Shown here piece after piece: positions 1 to 10,979 of a DNA stretch of 64,000 bases. The DNA lies in NCBI GenBank assembly GCA_947575605.1, contig CANPNZ010000006.1:1-64000 (forward strand), read 5' to 3'. Each line of letters begins with the position of its first letter. Position 1 is the first letter of the stretch. This DNA is from an uncultured Clostridium sp. (GTDB taxonomy: Bacteria > Bacillota > Clostridia > TANB77 > CAG-508). The position numbers and the translations under genes are program-made. Below the pieces are notes generated by a model. The model worked only from the letters and a program-made list of their open reading frames with translations. It was not told the origin of the DNA and did no database searches.

Positions 1-248
1 TCTACTTCTTTCAAGATTTCTTTACTTTGTCTTTCCATCTTCTTGTCTACTTCTTTCAAGATTTCTTTACTTTGTCTTTCCATCTTCTTGTCTACTTCTT
101 CCAAGATCTCTGTCTTTAGTTCTTCCTTCATAACTTGCATTTCTTGGCGTAATTCTTGTTTTGTATCTTTCACTTCTGCTCTTATCTCTCTTACTTCTTC
201 CTTTACCCCCTTAACTTCTGTAAGGATTGTTTCTAGTATTTTTTCCAT
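1..248 (-). CDS. Partial coiled-coil protein (C-terminus outside window) with exact 15-aa tandem repeats (EVDKKMERQSKEILK)
   Basis: Reverse strand reads MEKILETILTEVKGVKEEVREIRAEVKDTKQELRQEMQ...; RBS ggaggtgag just upstream; 45-nt tandem repeat at 1-45/46-90. Confidence 0.7.
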   Translation of the reverse strand, partial: MEKILETILTEVKGVKEEVREIRAEVKDTKQELRQEMQVMKEELKTEILEEVDKKMERQSKEILKEVDKKMERQSKEILKEV

Positions 249-355
249 TCTCTCACCTCCATTGAAAGAATTATATAACAATCACATTTTCTTGTCAACC
301 TTATAAGTAAAATTTTATTATAAAATAAATTTCTTTACTATCTTATTACTATTTC

Positions 356-1291
356 CTATTCTATATTTATTTTTTTATCAATAATATATTGTGGTCGATT
401 TCTCGTTTCATCATAAATTCTTCCTATATATTCTGAAATAATCCAAATAGATAACAATTGTACACCACTAAATAAGGTTATGGCAACCATAATAGAAGTC
501 CAACCTGCAGTCAAATTATTTAAGTCAAAAGCATAGGAAACCAGCGAATAAATTAAAATTAAGATAGACAAAATAATCGTCAAAATTCCTAATCCTCCCA
601 CAAGTTTTAATGGTTTGGTCGAAAAACTGATAATGCCATCTGATGCTAATTTCCACATCTTTCGAAAAGGATACTTGGTTTTTCCTGTTTGTCTTTCTTG
701 CCTCTCATATAAATAGGCTTTTTGCTTAAAACCAACCCAACTAAATAATCCTCTTAAAAATTTATTGTGTTCTGGTAAATTATTAACTACATCCACTACT
801 TTTCTATCAACTAATCTAAAATCACCTGTATCTTTTGGTATTTCTACATCTGATAAAGCATTTAATGTGTTGTAAAACATTTTTGCTGTTAATAATTTGA
901 AGGCGGATTCTCCTTTTCTTATCTTTCTTTGACCATAAATCACTTCATTCCCTTGTTCCCACAATTGTATCATTTCTGGTAATAATTCAGGTGGATCTTG
1001 TAAATCTGCATCGATAATAACAATTGCCTCTCCTGTTACATAGCGAAGTCCTGCTGTTACTGCTGCCTGATGTCCGAAATTTCTAGTAAAAGATAGAATT
1101 TTTACTTTTTCATTTTCTTGTGCTACTTTTTGTAATATCTCTAATGTTTTATCATCTGAACCATCATTAATCAATATCATTTCATAATCATATTGCTTTA
1201 GTGTTTCGATTACTTTCCTAATTCTTAAATAAGAGGTCATTGCGACCTCTTCTTCATTGTACATTGGTATAACAATTGATATCTTTTTCAT
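356..1291 (-). CDS. GT2 glycosyltransferase, GtrB/DPM1-like (polyprenyl-phosphate hexose synthase)
   Basis: SIVIPMYNEEE, DADLQDPPE, DTGDFRLVDR motifs and two C-terminal TM segments. Confidence 0.9.
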   Translation of the reverse strand: MKKISIVIPMYNEEEVAMTSYLRIRKVIETLKQYDYEMILINDGSDDKTLEILQKVAQENEKVKILSFTRNFGHQAAVTAGLRYVTGEAIVIIDADLQDPPELLPEMIQLWEQGNEVIYGQRKIRKGESAFKLLTAKMFYNTLNALSDVEIPKDTGDFRLVDRKVVDVVNNLPEHNKFLRGLFSWVGFKQKAYLYERQERQTGKTKYPFRKMWKLASDGIISFSTKPLKLVGGLGILTIILSILILIYSLVSYAFDLNNLTAGWTSIMVAITLFSGVQLLSIWIISEYIGRIYDETRNRPQYIIDKKINIE

Positions 1292-1303
1292 GCTAACACT
1301 TCC

Positions 1304-1816
1304 TTATTCTGTGTCTTTTTTCTTTCTAAAAATAATTAACTTACTAAATAAATAGTTTACAATTACTACCATAACTTGTGTTACTACTTTTGAGAAAATA
1401 TCATTGATATGGAATACTTTTACCATTAAGGCAAACGTACCTACGTCACATAAACCCCCTGATATAATTCTTGCCAAAAAGAATGAAATCATTTCCATTA
1501 AAAAGGCTTTTACGGTATCTGTTTTACTTTCAAATACAAATAGTTTATTGGTAATATAGGCAAACAAAACTGAACAAAACCAAGATAGACCGCTACTTAT
1601 TACTTCATCTAAGCTTAACATTTTAGCAAAGATATAATAGGATACAAAGTTGACAATCATGGCTAACACACCAAATACTAAATAGTTAATTACTTCTTTA
1701 TACCCATAGTATAATCCTTGTATTGTTTGCCAGTTTATTTTTTTTAAATTGATTTGGTTCAATTTTATTTTTTCTATCTCTTGTCTTTTCATTTTAAGTT
1801 CCCTTTCACTAATCAA
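1304..1816 (-). CDS. GtrA family membrane protein
   Basis: Four TM segments; NYLVFGVLAMIVNFVSYYIF motif; adjacent to GtrB-like gene. Confidence 0.85.
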   Translation of the reverse strand: MISERELKMKRQEIEKIKLNQINLKKINWQTIQGLYYGYKEVINYLVFGVLAMIVNFVSYYIFAKMLSLDEVISSGLSWFCSVLFAYITNKLFVFESKTDTVKAFLMEMISFFLARIISGGLCDVGTFALMVKVFHINDIFSKVVTQVMVVIVNYLFSKLIIFRKKKDTE

Positions 1817-1889
1817 TTATCTATGGATTAATATCTATCGTTTTTAATAGAGAGAAATAAAATGCTGGTTTATGTATATGTAAATTTCA

Positions 1890-2831
1890 TTACATATCAA
1901 ATAATTCTCCTAATGGTCTTTCTTCATGAATACGTTTTATCGTTTCCGCAAATAAAGGAGCAATGGATAATACGGTTAAATTATCTATTCTTTTTTCTTC
2001 TGGCACAGGAACGGTATTGGTTACTACCATTTCTTTAATGCCTGAATTTTTGATTCTTTCAATGGCTGGACCTGATAAAATTCCATGTGTACCACCAGCG
2101 TAAATATTTTTTGCTCCAAATTTTTGCAATACTTTTACAGTTTCCATCATAGAACCTGCTGTTGCTATTTCATCATCAAAGATAATAGCATTTTTATCTT
2201 TTACATCTCCTATGATAGTTCCTGCAATGGCTCTATCGTCATTGGCATCTCTTCTCTTATCTACTAATGCAATTGGACAATTAAAATATTCTGAATATTT
2301 ATAAGCCTTTTTTGAGCTACCAGCATCGGTTGCTACTATTACCATGTCTTCTAATTTTTTTTCTTTGAAATACTCCTCTAATAAGTATTCTGCTGTTAAA
2401 CGATCACAATTAATATTAAAATAGGCTTGTATGGCTGGGTTGTGTAAATCGCATGTAATAACTCTTGTTGCTCCCGCAGCTTCTAATAGTTGTGCCATTA
2501 ATTTAGCTGTGATGGGAATACGAGGTTGGTCTTTTTTGTCTGACCTAGAGTATGGATAATAAGGTATTACTACATTAACATTTTTGGCAGATGCTCTTTT
2601 TGCAGCATCTATGGTGATTAATAATTCCATAATTCTTTCATTAACTGGTGGTTGACAGGTTTGTATTACATACACGTCTTTTTGTCTTACGGTTTCTAAT
2701 ATTTGTACAAAGTTGTTGTCGTTGGAAAATTTTTGGTGTTTGATTTTCCCCATTTCTATTCCTAAACAATCACATATTTCTTTCGTAAATTCTTCGGCTG
2801 TTGGACAAGCAAATATTTTAATATTATTCAT
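1890..2831 (-). CDS. prs: Ribose-phosphate pyrophosphokinase (PRPP synthetase)
   Basis: VIPYYPYSRSDKKD, CDLH, DDEIATAGSM PRPP-loop motifs. Confidence 0.9.
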   Translation of the reverse strand: MNNIKIFACPTAEEFTKEICDCLGIEMGKIKHQKFSNDNNFVQILETVRQKDVYVIQTCQPPVNERIMELLITIDAAKRASAKNVNVVIPYYPYSRSDKKDQPRIPITAKLMAQLLEAAGATRVITCDLHNPAIQAYFNINCDRLTAEYLLEEYFKEKKLEDMVIVATDAGSSKKAYKYSEYFNCPIALVDKRRDANDDRAIAGTIIGDVKDKNAIIFDDEIATAGSMMETVKVLQKFGAKNIYAGGTHGILSGPAIERIKNSGIKEMVVTNTVPVPEEKRIDNLTVLSIAPLFAETIKRIHEERPLGELFDM

Positions 2832-2861
2832 TTTTTCTACTCCTTTTTTTACATTTTATTT

Positions 2862-3635
2862 TTATAATTGTTCTGCAAATCCTTTTTGTAGTTTTTTAAA
2901 GATAAAATACCCAATGATTGTTAGTACCACTGAAATTCCTAGTAGAATTCCTAGTACTTTGATGTCTGGCATTTGTTGATTATAAAAAATATCACGATAA
3001 CCATTAATAATATGAGTCATAGGATTTAATTGTATAATTGTTTTTAAGGTATCTGGTAATTGTTCCAATTTATAGACAATTGGTGTTCCATAAAAAGCTG
3101 CTAATAAAACAATTCCTATAATGTGTTCTAAGTCTCTAAAATATACTGTTATAGAAGATACTATAAAGGAGATTCCTAATAACAATACATATTGTACTAA
3201 TAGTACAAATGGATATAATAACAGATACCAAGATAATCCCATTCCAGAAAAAATAACAAACGCTAAAATAATAATCGTTGATATAATAAAATTAACAGCT
3301 CCACTCGTTACTACTGAGATTGGTAAAATTTCTCTTGGAAAATATACTTTCTTAATAATATCTCCATTTCCAATAATGGTAAATGAGGACTGTGTAATAG
3401 CTGTTGTAAAATAAGTCCATGGGATTAATGCTACACATATATAAATTGGATAAGTAGCATCTCCTCCTGCTAATAAAGCTCCAAAAATAACAGAATAAAC
3501 AGCTAATTGCAATAACGGATTTAAGAATGACCACATAACTCCTAAAATCGAATTCTTATACCTTCCTCTAATCTCTTTTTTTACATTTGTCTTTAATAAT
3601 TCTCTATACTGATAAATTTTTTGAAATATATTCAT
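2862..3635 (-). CDS. ABC-2 type polysaccharide export permease (Wzm-like)
   Basis: RGRYKNSILGVMWSFLNPLLQLAVYSVIFG motif; pairs with downstream ATPase. Confidence 0.9.
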   Translation of the reverse strand: MNIFQKIYQYRELLKTNVKKEIRGRYKNSILGVMWSFLNPLLQLAVYSVIFGALLAGGDATYPIYICVALIPWTYFTTAITQSSFTIIGNGDIIKKVYFPREILPISVVTSGAVNFIISTIIILAFVIFSGMGLSWYLLLYPFVLLVQYVLLLGISFIVSSITVYFRDLEHIIGIVLLAAFYGTPIVYKLEQLPDTLKTIIQLNPMTHIINGYRDIFYNQQMPDIKVLGILLGISVVLTIIGYFIFKKLQKGFAEQL

Positions 3636-3665
3636 ACTCTTTCTCCTTGTCTAATATTTCAATCT

Positions 3666-4412
3666 TTATGTTGTTACTTTTAAATATTCATTCACTACTT
3701 CATCTGTATTTCCATCCATTCTTACTTTTCCATCATATAGCCATACCGCTCTGTCGCATAAATTTCTAACAGAATCCATACTATGCGTAACAAAAACCAT
3801 CGTCTTGCCTTCTTTTTTTAGTTCACGCATTTTGTTAAAACATTTTTCTTGAAAGTGCTGATCTCCTACGGATAGAATTTCATCAATTAATAAAATATCC
3901 GCATCTACATTGATGGCAACAGAAAAGGCTAATCGCATATACATTCCAGAAGAGTATGTTCGCACTGGATTATCAATAAAGTCTTTTAATTCTGAAAATT
4001 CTATAATTTGTTCTAATCTTTCATCAATTTCTTTTCTCGTTAATCCAAAGATAGATGAATTAAAATAAATATTTTCTCTACCAGAAAAGTCAGGATGAAA
4101 TCCAGCTCCTAATTCTAGCAATGATGTTAGTTTTCCTTTGGTTTCTATCATTCCTTGATTGGGAAAGATAATTTGTGTCATTAGTTTTAAAAGGGTCGAT
4201 TTTCCACTTCCATTAACACCTATTAAAGCTACGGTTTCTCCCTTTTTTATGTCTAAATTAATATCGTTTAAAACTTCTCTTTTCTCTCTTCTTTTATTTC
4301 TCGCAAAAAATAACATTCTTTCTTTTAAAGTATTGGCTCTATCGTAATAAATGTTAAAACTTTTATAGACATGGTCTACTTTGATAGCAATATGATTATC
4401 TGTTTCTTTCAT
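3666..4412 (-). CDS. ABC transporter ATP-binding protein for polysaccharide/teichoic acid export (Wzt/TagH-like)
   Basis: Walker A GVNGSGKST, signature YSSGMYMRLAF, Walker B ADILLIDE. Confidence 0.92.
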   Translation of the reverse strand: MKETDNHIAIKVDHVYKSFNIYYDRANTLKERMLFFARNKRREKREVLNDINLDIKKGETVALIGVNGSGKSTLLKLMTQIIFPNQGMIETKGKLTSLLELGAGFHPDFSGRENIYFNSSIFGLTRKEIDERLEQIIEFSELKDFIDNPVRTYSSGMYMRLAFSVAINVDADILLIDEILSVGDQHFQEKCFNKMRELKKEGKTMVFVTHSMDSVRNLCDRAVWLYDGKVRMDGNTDEVVNEYLKVTT

Positions 4413-4489
4413 TTTTTGTCTCCTTTTGCGTTTTTTATTTCATTGTCATTATATCATAAAATTAGTGGTTGTCAAATATTATTATACTT

Positions 4490-5911
4490 TTAATTTTTGA
4501 TTTTTTTATACTGCCTTATCTCATTCATTAGTAGTGTATTTAAAGCTATTATCATTATCATATTAGAAGAATTAAAAAAGGTATAACCTACAAAAAAAGA
4601 TAATACAAATGAAAAACCAATTCCTAATAAATACATTACATATTGGGTTTCTATTTGTTCTCTATATTTTATCATACTATATACACCATATAAGAATATA
4701 ATAGCAAATGGTATAAAATAAAAAACAAATCCAATGATACCAAAATTAAATAAAAAGGCTGGTATTTCCATTTCTAATACTAATTCATAAAAATTAGTTA
4801 TATAGCCATTCCCTAACAATATATAAACTAAATTATGTTGGTTTTTTATTAAAACTGCATTATAGATAAATTGTTGCATCCTATAATCATTGTTTTTAAT
4901 TTTCCAGTTATTAGCAATATGATATAGATCTATGATTGAATTTTTTCTTGCCTCAGTCATATAGCCTTCTTCTAATGTATTATTTTCTATTTTTTCTTTT
5001 ATTTGTAAGATATCTCCTGTAATATGGGCTTCTTGATTGCTTGCTGTATCAACTATATTCTTTTCCATATCTTGTAACTGTTGTCTTCTTTGTAAGGTAG
5101 TCGAACCAATGGTAATAATTACTAATAGAATAGTTGCCATTACAGCAATACCTCCTACTATCATTTTAAGATTAAGTTTTCCCTTTTTTCTTAACGTCAT
5201 GATGATTTCAACTATCATATAACTTACTACAACAAGGATGAATCCGAATAACCCCACTCTTGTTCCTAACAATACACTTAAGAAAAATCCTTCTAATAAA
5301 ATGATAGGAACTACTATCTTCCTATATTTTTTATCTTTAACATAGTTCATGATAATAAATAATGATAATAGTAATATAGAACCTAAACTATTTCCTGATT
5401 CAAACCATCCTTTATATCCCATTCCTTCTATATACGTGCTAGAGGATGTTTTGGTCACAATTGCTATATAGATTGAAATAATATATAAGATACTAGCTAT
5501 CAATACACTTTTCGCTAAGTTCTCTGTATTATTACTGTCTCTAAAAATATATAAATACAAGCATAAATTTAAAATCATAAAAGAATAATTTATGATGTAT
5601 TGTGCCTCATGCCATACTGTACTATAACTACTTCCTGTTAATTCTTGTCTGATTACATATAAATGTAATATACCATATAGAAAATAAATTCCTCCTGTAA
5701 TTAAGGTTATTATCTTAAATCTCCTATCTCTTTTAAAAAATAAATATATCATCATGACAGCAGGTATTAGAGGTCGTAAAAAGGTAGACGGTGAAAAGTT
5801 GGTGTGAAAAGTATTTCTAAAGATAAAACTTACTATGTCTAATATGGGACATAACACAATAAATAAGCAAAGTATATTTTTTGTATTTACTGTTTCTTTT
5901 ATTTTTATCAT
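4490..5911 (-). CDS. O-antigen ligase/polymerase-like multi-spanning membrane protein
   Basis: ~12 TM segments with a large extracytoplasmic loop; position in glycan cluster. Confidence 0.6.
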   Translation of the reverse strand: MIKIKETVNTKNILCLFIVLCPILDIVSFIFRNTFHTNFSPSTFLRPLIPAVMMIYLFFKRDRRFKIITLITGGIYFLYGILHLYVIRQELTGSSYSTVWHEAQYIINYSFMILNLCLYLYIFRDSNNTENLAKSVLIASILYIISIYIAIVTKTSSSTYIEGMGYKGWFESGNSLGSILLLSLFIIMNYVKDKKYRKIVVPIILLEGFFLSVLLGTRVGLFGFILVVVSYMIVEIIMTLRKKGKLNLKMIVGGIAVMATILLVIITIGSTTLQRRQQLQDMEKNIVDTASNQEAHITGDILQIKEKIENNTLEEGYMTEARKNSIIDLYHIANNWKIKNNDYRMQQFIYNAVLIKNQHNLVYILLGNGYITNFYELVLEMEIPAFLFNFGIIGFVFYFIPFAIIFLYGVYSMIKYREQIETQYVMYLLGIGFSFVLSFFVGYTFFNSSNMIMIIALNTLLMNEIRQYKKIKN

Positions 5912-5927
5912 GAAAAATCTCCTAAAA

Positions 5928-7718
5928 TTATTCTTTCTTTTTCTCTCTAAAATGAATACCTATTAATATTGGTAAACACGTAAACATACTATAAATATAT
6001 CTAAATTCCCCAAATACTGGTGACGCAATAGTAGTCAACCATAAAATAGCCAATGGCACATATATAATTATTAAGTTATATTGCTTTCTATAAATAGAAT
6101 ACATTACCATCATCAATACTATCCAAAAAGTAAATCCTATACTATATAACATAGAATTTAATGGTAAATCTCTTCTATCTAGTAAGCTATCAAATTTCTC
6201 TAAATTTGGTAAATCTACAATTGGTCTATCTTCTAATTGTAAAGTTGCTTCTTTTTCTTGTGTTGTTTCAAATACTTCTCTTCCTACTACCCAATGGATT
6301 GCTTCTGGATACCAATAACCATAATTGTTACATAAAAAAGACTCTATGGTTGCTCTTGGATATTTTAGAGCTAATTTTACATACAATTTTACAAGTCCTA
6401 TTTTATCCTCTGCAAATGCTTCATTACTAAAGTTATTTTTTACAGGATCGGATATTTTAGGAGTGTATACTTCTGCTAAATTATCAGTTGGCAAATATTT
6501 ATAAATTCTCCATTTTTCTTCTTCTGTTAAGGTATCTCCATGTATTTTGGTAATTCTAGCAAATTGTTGTAATGGTATAGACAAGGCTTCTTTTGATGAA
6601 CCTGGTTTTATGTGAAATAAAGAAAATACAGGGCCTTTCCAAATCATATAAGTGGCTAACACAATACAAGTAACAACAATCAATTTTTTATAATATTGTC
6701 TTGCTAATACAAATAGACATGGAATGGTTAGAATTACAACATAAAGTCCATTGTTTCTAAATAAAATGGCTAATATCATACTAATAATTAATAAAATACT
6801 ATTTCTTTTAGATTTCATAAAGCTTTCTTGATGGATTGCTATTTCTGTCATCATAATGGTGAAAATTAGCATAACCGTAGCAAACGGAATATCTTTCCAC
6901 ATCGTGATACTATATAAACCATTAATTGGATAAAAAGCATAAAATAGTAAAGTTAATATTCTAAATTTACTATCTACTTTTCTTTTTGCCATATAATAAA
7001 TAGCAAAAGAAAAAATAGCAGATACCACCATCATTTGTACAATACTATAAATGGCTACTCCCAAATTATAATTTCCTAATAATTTTCCTATATTCATGGC
7101 TATACTGATAAAGAAGGTATGAAAAACAGGATGATGATTCGTTAAATCATAGATTCCTAGTCCTTGACACATTTGTTGCATAGAATCTTGTGTAATAACA
7201 CCTGGATAGTAATTAAGAAAATATGGAACCCATGCTACCAAAATAAGTACCCATACCCAGAAAAAAGTTCTTTTGTTATTCGTAAACCATTTATGATTTC
7301 CCTTTAAAAATTCTTTTTCTTCTATTTTTACAAATATATTAGCTATCACAGCATATAATAAAATAATATAGCCACATTCTTTTAGGATAGATTTCATAAG
7401 CGTTATTTGACTCTCTACCATGCCACTTAAATTCAAATAGGTATCAATTGAACTTCCTACTACTTCAAAAGTAGCTAACAGTATGGCTAATAAAATAGAA
7501 CAAACTTTTAATCTTCTATTTTCTATTTGGGCTATTTTATTTAGTAACCAATAAGTTAAAACAAAAAAGATAACCCAAAAAATAGAATTCCCTGTAAACG
7601 AATATCGAATGGCTGTGTTTTTATCCATATTCATATTCATTGCAAAAGTTACAAAAATAGATAATAGCACAATCACAATCGGTTTTATTTTAGTCCATAA
7701 ATTTTTAACCTTCCTCAT
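5928..7718 (-). CDS. DUF6020-like polytopic membrane protein (paralogue of 24136-25932)
   Basis: Shared blocks with 24136 ORF: YYPGVITQDSMQQMCQG/HHPVFHT, FRNNGLYVVILT, SPVFGEFRYIYSMFTCLPIL. Confidence 0.7.
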   Translation of the reverse strand: MRKVKNLWTKIKPIVIVLLSIFVTFAMNMNMDKNTAIRYSFTGNSIFWVIFFVLTYWLLNKIAQIENRRLKVCSILLAILLATFEVVGSSIDTYLNLSGMVESQITLMKSILKECGYIILLYAVIANIFVKIEEKEFLKGNHKWFTNNKRTFFWVWVLILVAWVPYFLNYYPGVITQDSMQQMCQGLGIYDLTNHHPVFHTFFISIAMNIGKLLGNYNLGVAIYSIVQMMVVSAIFSFAIYYMAKRKVDSKFRILTLLFYAFYPINGLYSITMWKDIPFATVMLIFTIMMTEIAIHQESFMKSKRNSILLIISMILAILFRNNGLYVVILTIPCLFVLARQYYKKLIVVTCIVLATYMIWKGPVFSLFHIKPGSSKEALSIPLQQFARITKIHGDTLTEEEKWRIYKYLPTDNLAEVYTPKISDPVKNNFSNEAFAEDKIGLVKLYVKLALKYPRATIESFLCNNYGYWYPEAIHWVVGREVFETTQEKEATLQLEDRPIVDLPNLEKFDSLLDRRDLPLNSMLYSIGFTFWIVLMMVMYSIYRKQYNLIIIYVPLAILWLTTIASPVFGEFRYIYSMFTCLPILIGIHFREKKKE

Positions 7719-7740
7719 GTTCTATAATACACGCTCCCTC

Positions 7741-8895
7741 TTATTTTAAGTTTTCCTCAAAAAAATTTTTAAATTGTTCACATTTCTTTTCCCATGTCCA
7801 TTCTTTTATTTGTTCTAAATTTTCTTTTGATAATTCTTCTATCTGTTCTTTATTCGCTAACAACATAATTAATTTATTCTTCAATTCTTGCTTCGTGCGT
7901 TCTTTTAAGATAAATTCTTTTTGTTTCTTTCCAAAAGCATCTCTTACAATTCCCACATCGGTAGAAATAATAGGAACACCAGAAGCCATAGATTCTAGCA
8001 CCGGATTTGGTGTCCCTTCATTTTTAGAAGCACAAATATAAACATCAATCGAATTATAATAATCGGGCATTTTTTCATGTGGGATATACCCTTCTTTTCT
8101 ATCGGCAAAGTTTAATTCGATTGGATAACCTTCTTGTATCAATTCTTCTAAAGCCGGTTTGATAATCTTTCTGACTCCTTTTAAATCAGAATCTCCTTCT
8201 GAATCTGTAAATTCACTATTTCCTACCCAGCCAATTTTAAGTTTTCGATTTTGTAAATTTTTTAATTGAAATCTCTCTAAATTTTTAGGTTTGAATTTTT
8301 CTGTATCAACACCATCACTAATAACTACCATCGGTTTTTTATCTACCTCTAACTCATTATAAATGTCTTTTAAAATCGTAGAGGATACAGTATAATTTTT
8401 AGCATATCTAGTAAAAGATTTGGTGGTTTCAAAATTTTCTTCATCTAAAAATTTATGATCATAGACAGATGTTGTAAAAATGGTTTTACGATAGTGGTTG
8501 TCCATGAATTCTTTAAAAGTTAATCCCATATTATGAATATAGCCTCTTGCAAATTCATAGTCTAAACAAGATAATAGACCTCTCCATAAACAATGTACTA
8601 AATCATATCTTTCTGCTAATAAAACTAATTTTACGGTATTATCATCAAAAACAGATACTGGAAAAATATCAATTTCAAAGTCTTTGCTTAAATAGGTCTG
8701 AATCTGTTTGGCTATATTACTAAATGCCCATCCATCTATATCATAGACAATGGCTATTTTCTTTTTACCTGTTTTCTTTTCTGGTATTTCATTGGTATAT
8801 GGAAACTTTTCTTCCATATCAAATAATAGTTTCATTTCTTCTTCAAAAGTTACATTTGTCATTTTATAAGTTAATAGATCAATTTGTTTCTTCAT
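7741..8895 (-). CDS. GT4-family glycosyltransferase
   Basis: C-terminal VYICASKNEGTPNPVLESMASGVPIISTDVG. Confidence 0.85.
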   Translation of the reverse strand: MKKQIDLLTYKMTNVTFEEEMKLLFDMEEKFPYTNEIPEKKTGKKKIAIVYDIDGWAFSNIAKQIQTYLSKDFEIDIFPVSVFDDNTVKLVLLAERYDLVHCLWRGLLSCLDYEFARGYIHNMGLTFKEFMDNHYRKTIFTTSVYDHKFLDEENFETTKSFTRYAKNYTVSSTILKDIYNELEVDKKPMVVISDGVDTEKFKPKNLERFQLKNLQNRKLKIGWVGNSEFTDSEGDSDLKGVRKIIKPALEELIQEGYPIELNFADRKEGYIPHEKMPDYYNSIDVYICASKNEGTPNPVLESMASGVPIISTDVGIVRDAFGKKQKEFILKERTKQELKNKLIMLLANKEQIEELSKENLEQIKEWTWEKKCEQFKNFFEENLK

Positions 8896-9092
8896 TTACT
8901 TCTCCTTATTATCTTCCTAATTCTTCCTTTTAGTCTATACATAATGGTTCTTCTATATTTTTCTACCTCTTTTCTCATTTGAGCTTTTTCTCTGGTTACC
9001 ATTCCAATGGTTCCTAATAAAATCTCGTTTTCCTTTTGTAAAATGTAATTTTTTAATTTTGCTCGTTCTAATTCCAGTTTTATATCTTCCAT
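8892..9092 (-). CDS. Small coiled-coil protein, overlaps next gene start by 4 nt
   Basis: Heptad-like LELERAKLKNYILQKENEILLG; basic C-terminus; translational coupling arrangement. Confidence 0.55.
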   Translation of the reverse strand: MEDIKLELERAKLKNYILQKENEILLGTIGMVTREKAQMRKEVEKYRRTIMYRLKGRIRKIIRRSK

Positions 9093-9315
9093 TTTTTTCT
9101 ACTCTCCTATTTCTTTTTGTTTTGTATTATATCATACTTTTACCTCATGTCAACCTTTCTCTTTTCTTTCAATTTCTTTTTTTCATAAGGTTAGCTTCTA
9201 CCTTTTGTATTCTGTCAACATTAAAACAAAATGCAAAAATATTTTTTATTTTTGGTTGAAACTACCTTTCCATTATGTTATTATAATATTATCTTAATTA
9301 TAAAAGGGGAAAAAA

Positions 9316-10965
9316 ATGAAATTAGAAAATAAAAAACAAATACTATGTGATTTATTAAAAAACTTGTTATTCATTCTATCCGTTACTACCATGACTTTTT
9401 TACTGATACATATTGAATCCTTTAAACAAACCATTATTAGTGTATTTTTATCTTTTATCGTAACTAGTTTTATTACTTTTAAATTTCAAATACGAAAAAA
9501 AATATTTCAAAATTTTACTATAAAATATGCTATTATAGCTATACTTCTAGCATTGTGTACTAGTTTTACTTTTGCTCAAATTTTCTACTCATATCACACA
9601 ATAATCGAACCAATGCGAACCTTCTTTATGAATGCTCCTATTCCTAACAGTTTAGTTATGTTCTTTTTGGTCTTACTATCTCTATATGCTATCTATACTT
9701 TTTATTACTACTTTATCAGCAGTTTTTTACCAAAAAGTACCTTGTTTTTCCATTCTTTAGATAAGCAAGAAAAATATCATCTAATAGCTACTACTATTAT
9801 TTTAGGATTAATGATTATCGTTATCTATTCTTATACCTCTATATTTTATTTACCAAAAATAAATGGAGAAGTACAAGCTTTTGACGTTATCTATTCTTCG
9901 GATACAGGAGGACATGCCGTATTAAATGATTATATTGATATTACAGCAGTAGAAAATGATATTAGACAACCTCTTTTCGGCGTATTTGCTATTCCATTTT
10001 CTATAATTGCTTATACAATTGGTAATCTATTTACTCACTTTGGAAATACGTATTTTATATTAATTGCTATCATACAAGTATTTTTAATGAATATTGTTAG
10101 TATTTTAATAGGTCGATTATTACAATTGGAAAAAGCAGAAAAGATTCTTTTCATGTTGTTCTATACAGTAACTTACCCTTTCATTCTTTTCGCTTTTAAT
10201 TTAGAACAATATGTATTTGGTATGTTTTGGTTATTATGCTTTTTATATTCCTCTTGTACAAATAAAAAAGGAAATAAATTTTGCTTTGTTGCATGTACTG
10301 GCTCTTTATTAACAAATGGTATTCTTTTTCCTTTGTTAACAACAGGGAAAAAAATCAAACAATGGCTAATTGATTTTATGACTACTGGTTTTGCTTTTAT
10401 AAGTGGTATGATTATTTTTGGTCAAACACCTATCTTTTTAAACTTCTTCTCAACTGGTGCAAAGCATGTATCTAACTATATAGCAATGGATGACCACTCA
10501 TTTGCTGTTATTTGTCAATACAGTCGTTTTATAGAAAATTGCCTTTTAGCCCCTTTTCAGACGATAACAGAAGAAAGATCAGGGCATATTTCTTTTCAAT
10601 TAGCTCCAGCCACTTCTTTGAGCATAATTGGTATTATACTTCTTGTTTTAGTTATCTTTGGTTTTATTTTAAATAGAAAAAATAAATTTGCTAAAATCTG
10701 CATCACTTGGACTATTTTTTCTATGGTCCTTCTAGTTTTTCTAGGATATGGAACCAGAGAAAATGCTTTAATTTTATACTCTTTCTATTTTAGTTGGGCT
10801 TTTGTTAGTTTGCTATTTTTATTATTTAAAAAGTTATTACACAAAAAGCCAAAAATATTCATTACTTTATTCACTATTATAATCATAGCATTATTGATTA
10901 TAAATATAAATGGACTATTAGATTTAGTAAGATTTGGCTTACACAATTATGATCGTATTATATAA
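9316..10965 (+). CDS. Polytopic membrane protein, putative GT-C-type glycosyltransferase
   Basis: ~12 TM helices; RBS aaaagggg; first gene of plus-strand UbiA/HAD operon. Confidence 0.6.
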   Translation: MKLENKKQILCDLLKNLLFILSVTTMTFLLIHIESFKQTIISVFLSFIVTSFITFKFQIRKKIFQNFTIKYAIIAILLALCTSFTFAQIFYSYHTIIEPMRTFFMNAPIPNSLVMFFLVLLSLYAIYTFYYYFISSFLPKSTLFFHSLDKQEKYHLIATTIILGLMIIVIYSYTSIFYLPKINGEVQAFDVIYSSDTGGHAVLNDYIDITAVENDIRQPLFGVFAIPFSIIAYTIGNLFTHFGNTYFILIAIIQVFLMNIVSILIGRLLQLEKAEKILFMLFYTVTYPFILFAFNLEQYVFGMFWLLCFLYSSCTNKKGNKFCFVACTGSLLTNGILFPLLTTGKKIKQWLIDFMTTGFAFISGMIIFGQTPIFLNFFSTGAKHVSNYIAMDDHSFAVICQYSRFIENCLLAPFQTITEERSGHISFQLAPATSLSIIGIILLVLVIFGFILNRKNKFAKICITWTIFSMVLLVFLGYGTRENALILYSFYFSWAFVSLLFLLFKKLLHKKPKIFITLFTIIIIALLIININGLLDLVRFGLHNYDRII

Positions 10966-10979
10966 TTAGGAGATTAGAA

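Noticed and set aside
1-90. 45-nt direct repeats as a CRISPR array
   Set aside because: Contiguous tandem coding repeats with no spacers.
9177-9200. Shared TTTTTTTC(A/G)TAAGGTTAGCT string at 9.18 kb and 51.17 kb
   Set aside because: Short (~20 nt) with no extended similarity or structure visible; could be coincidence in AT-rich DNA.
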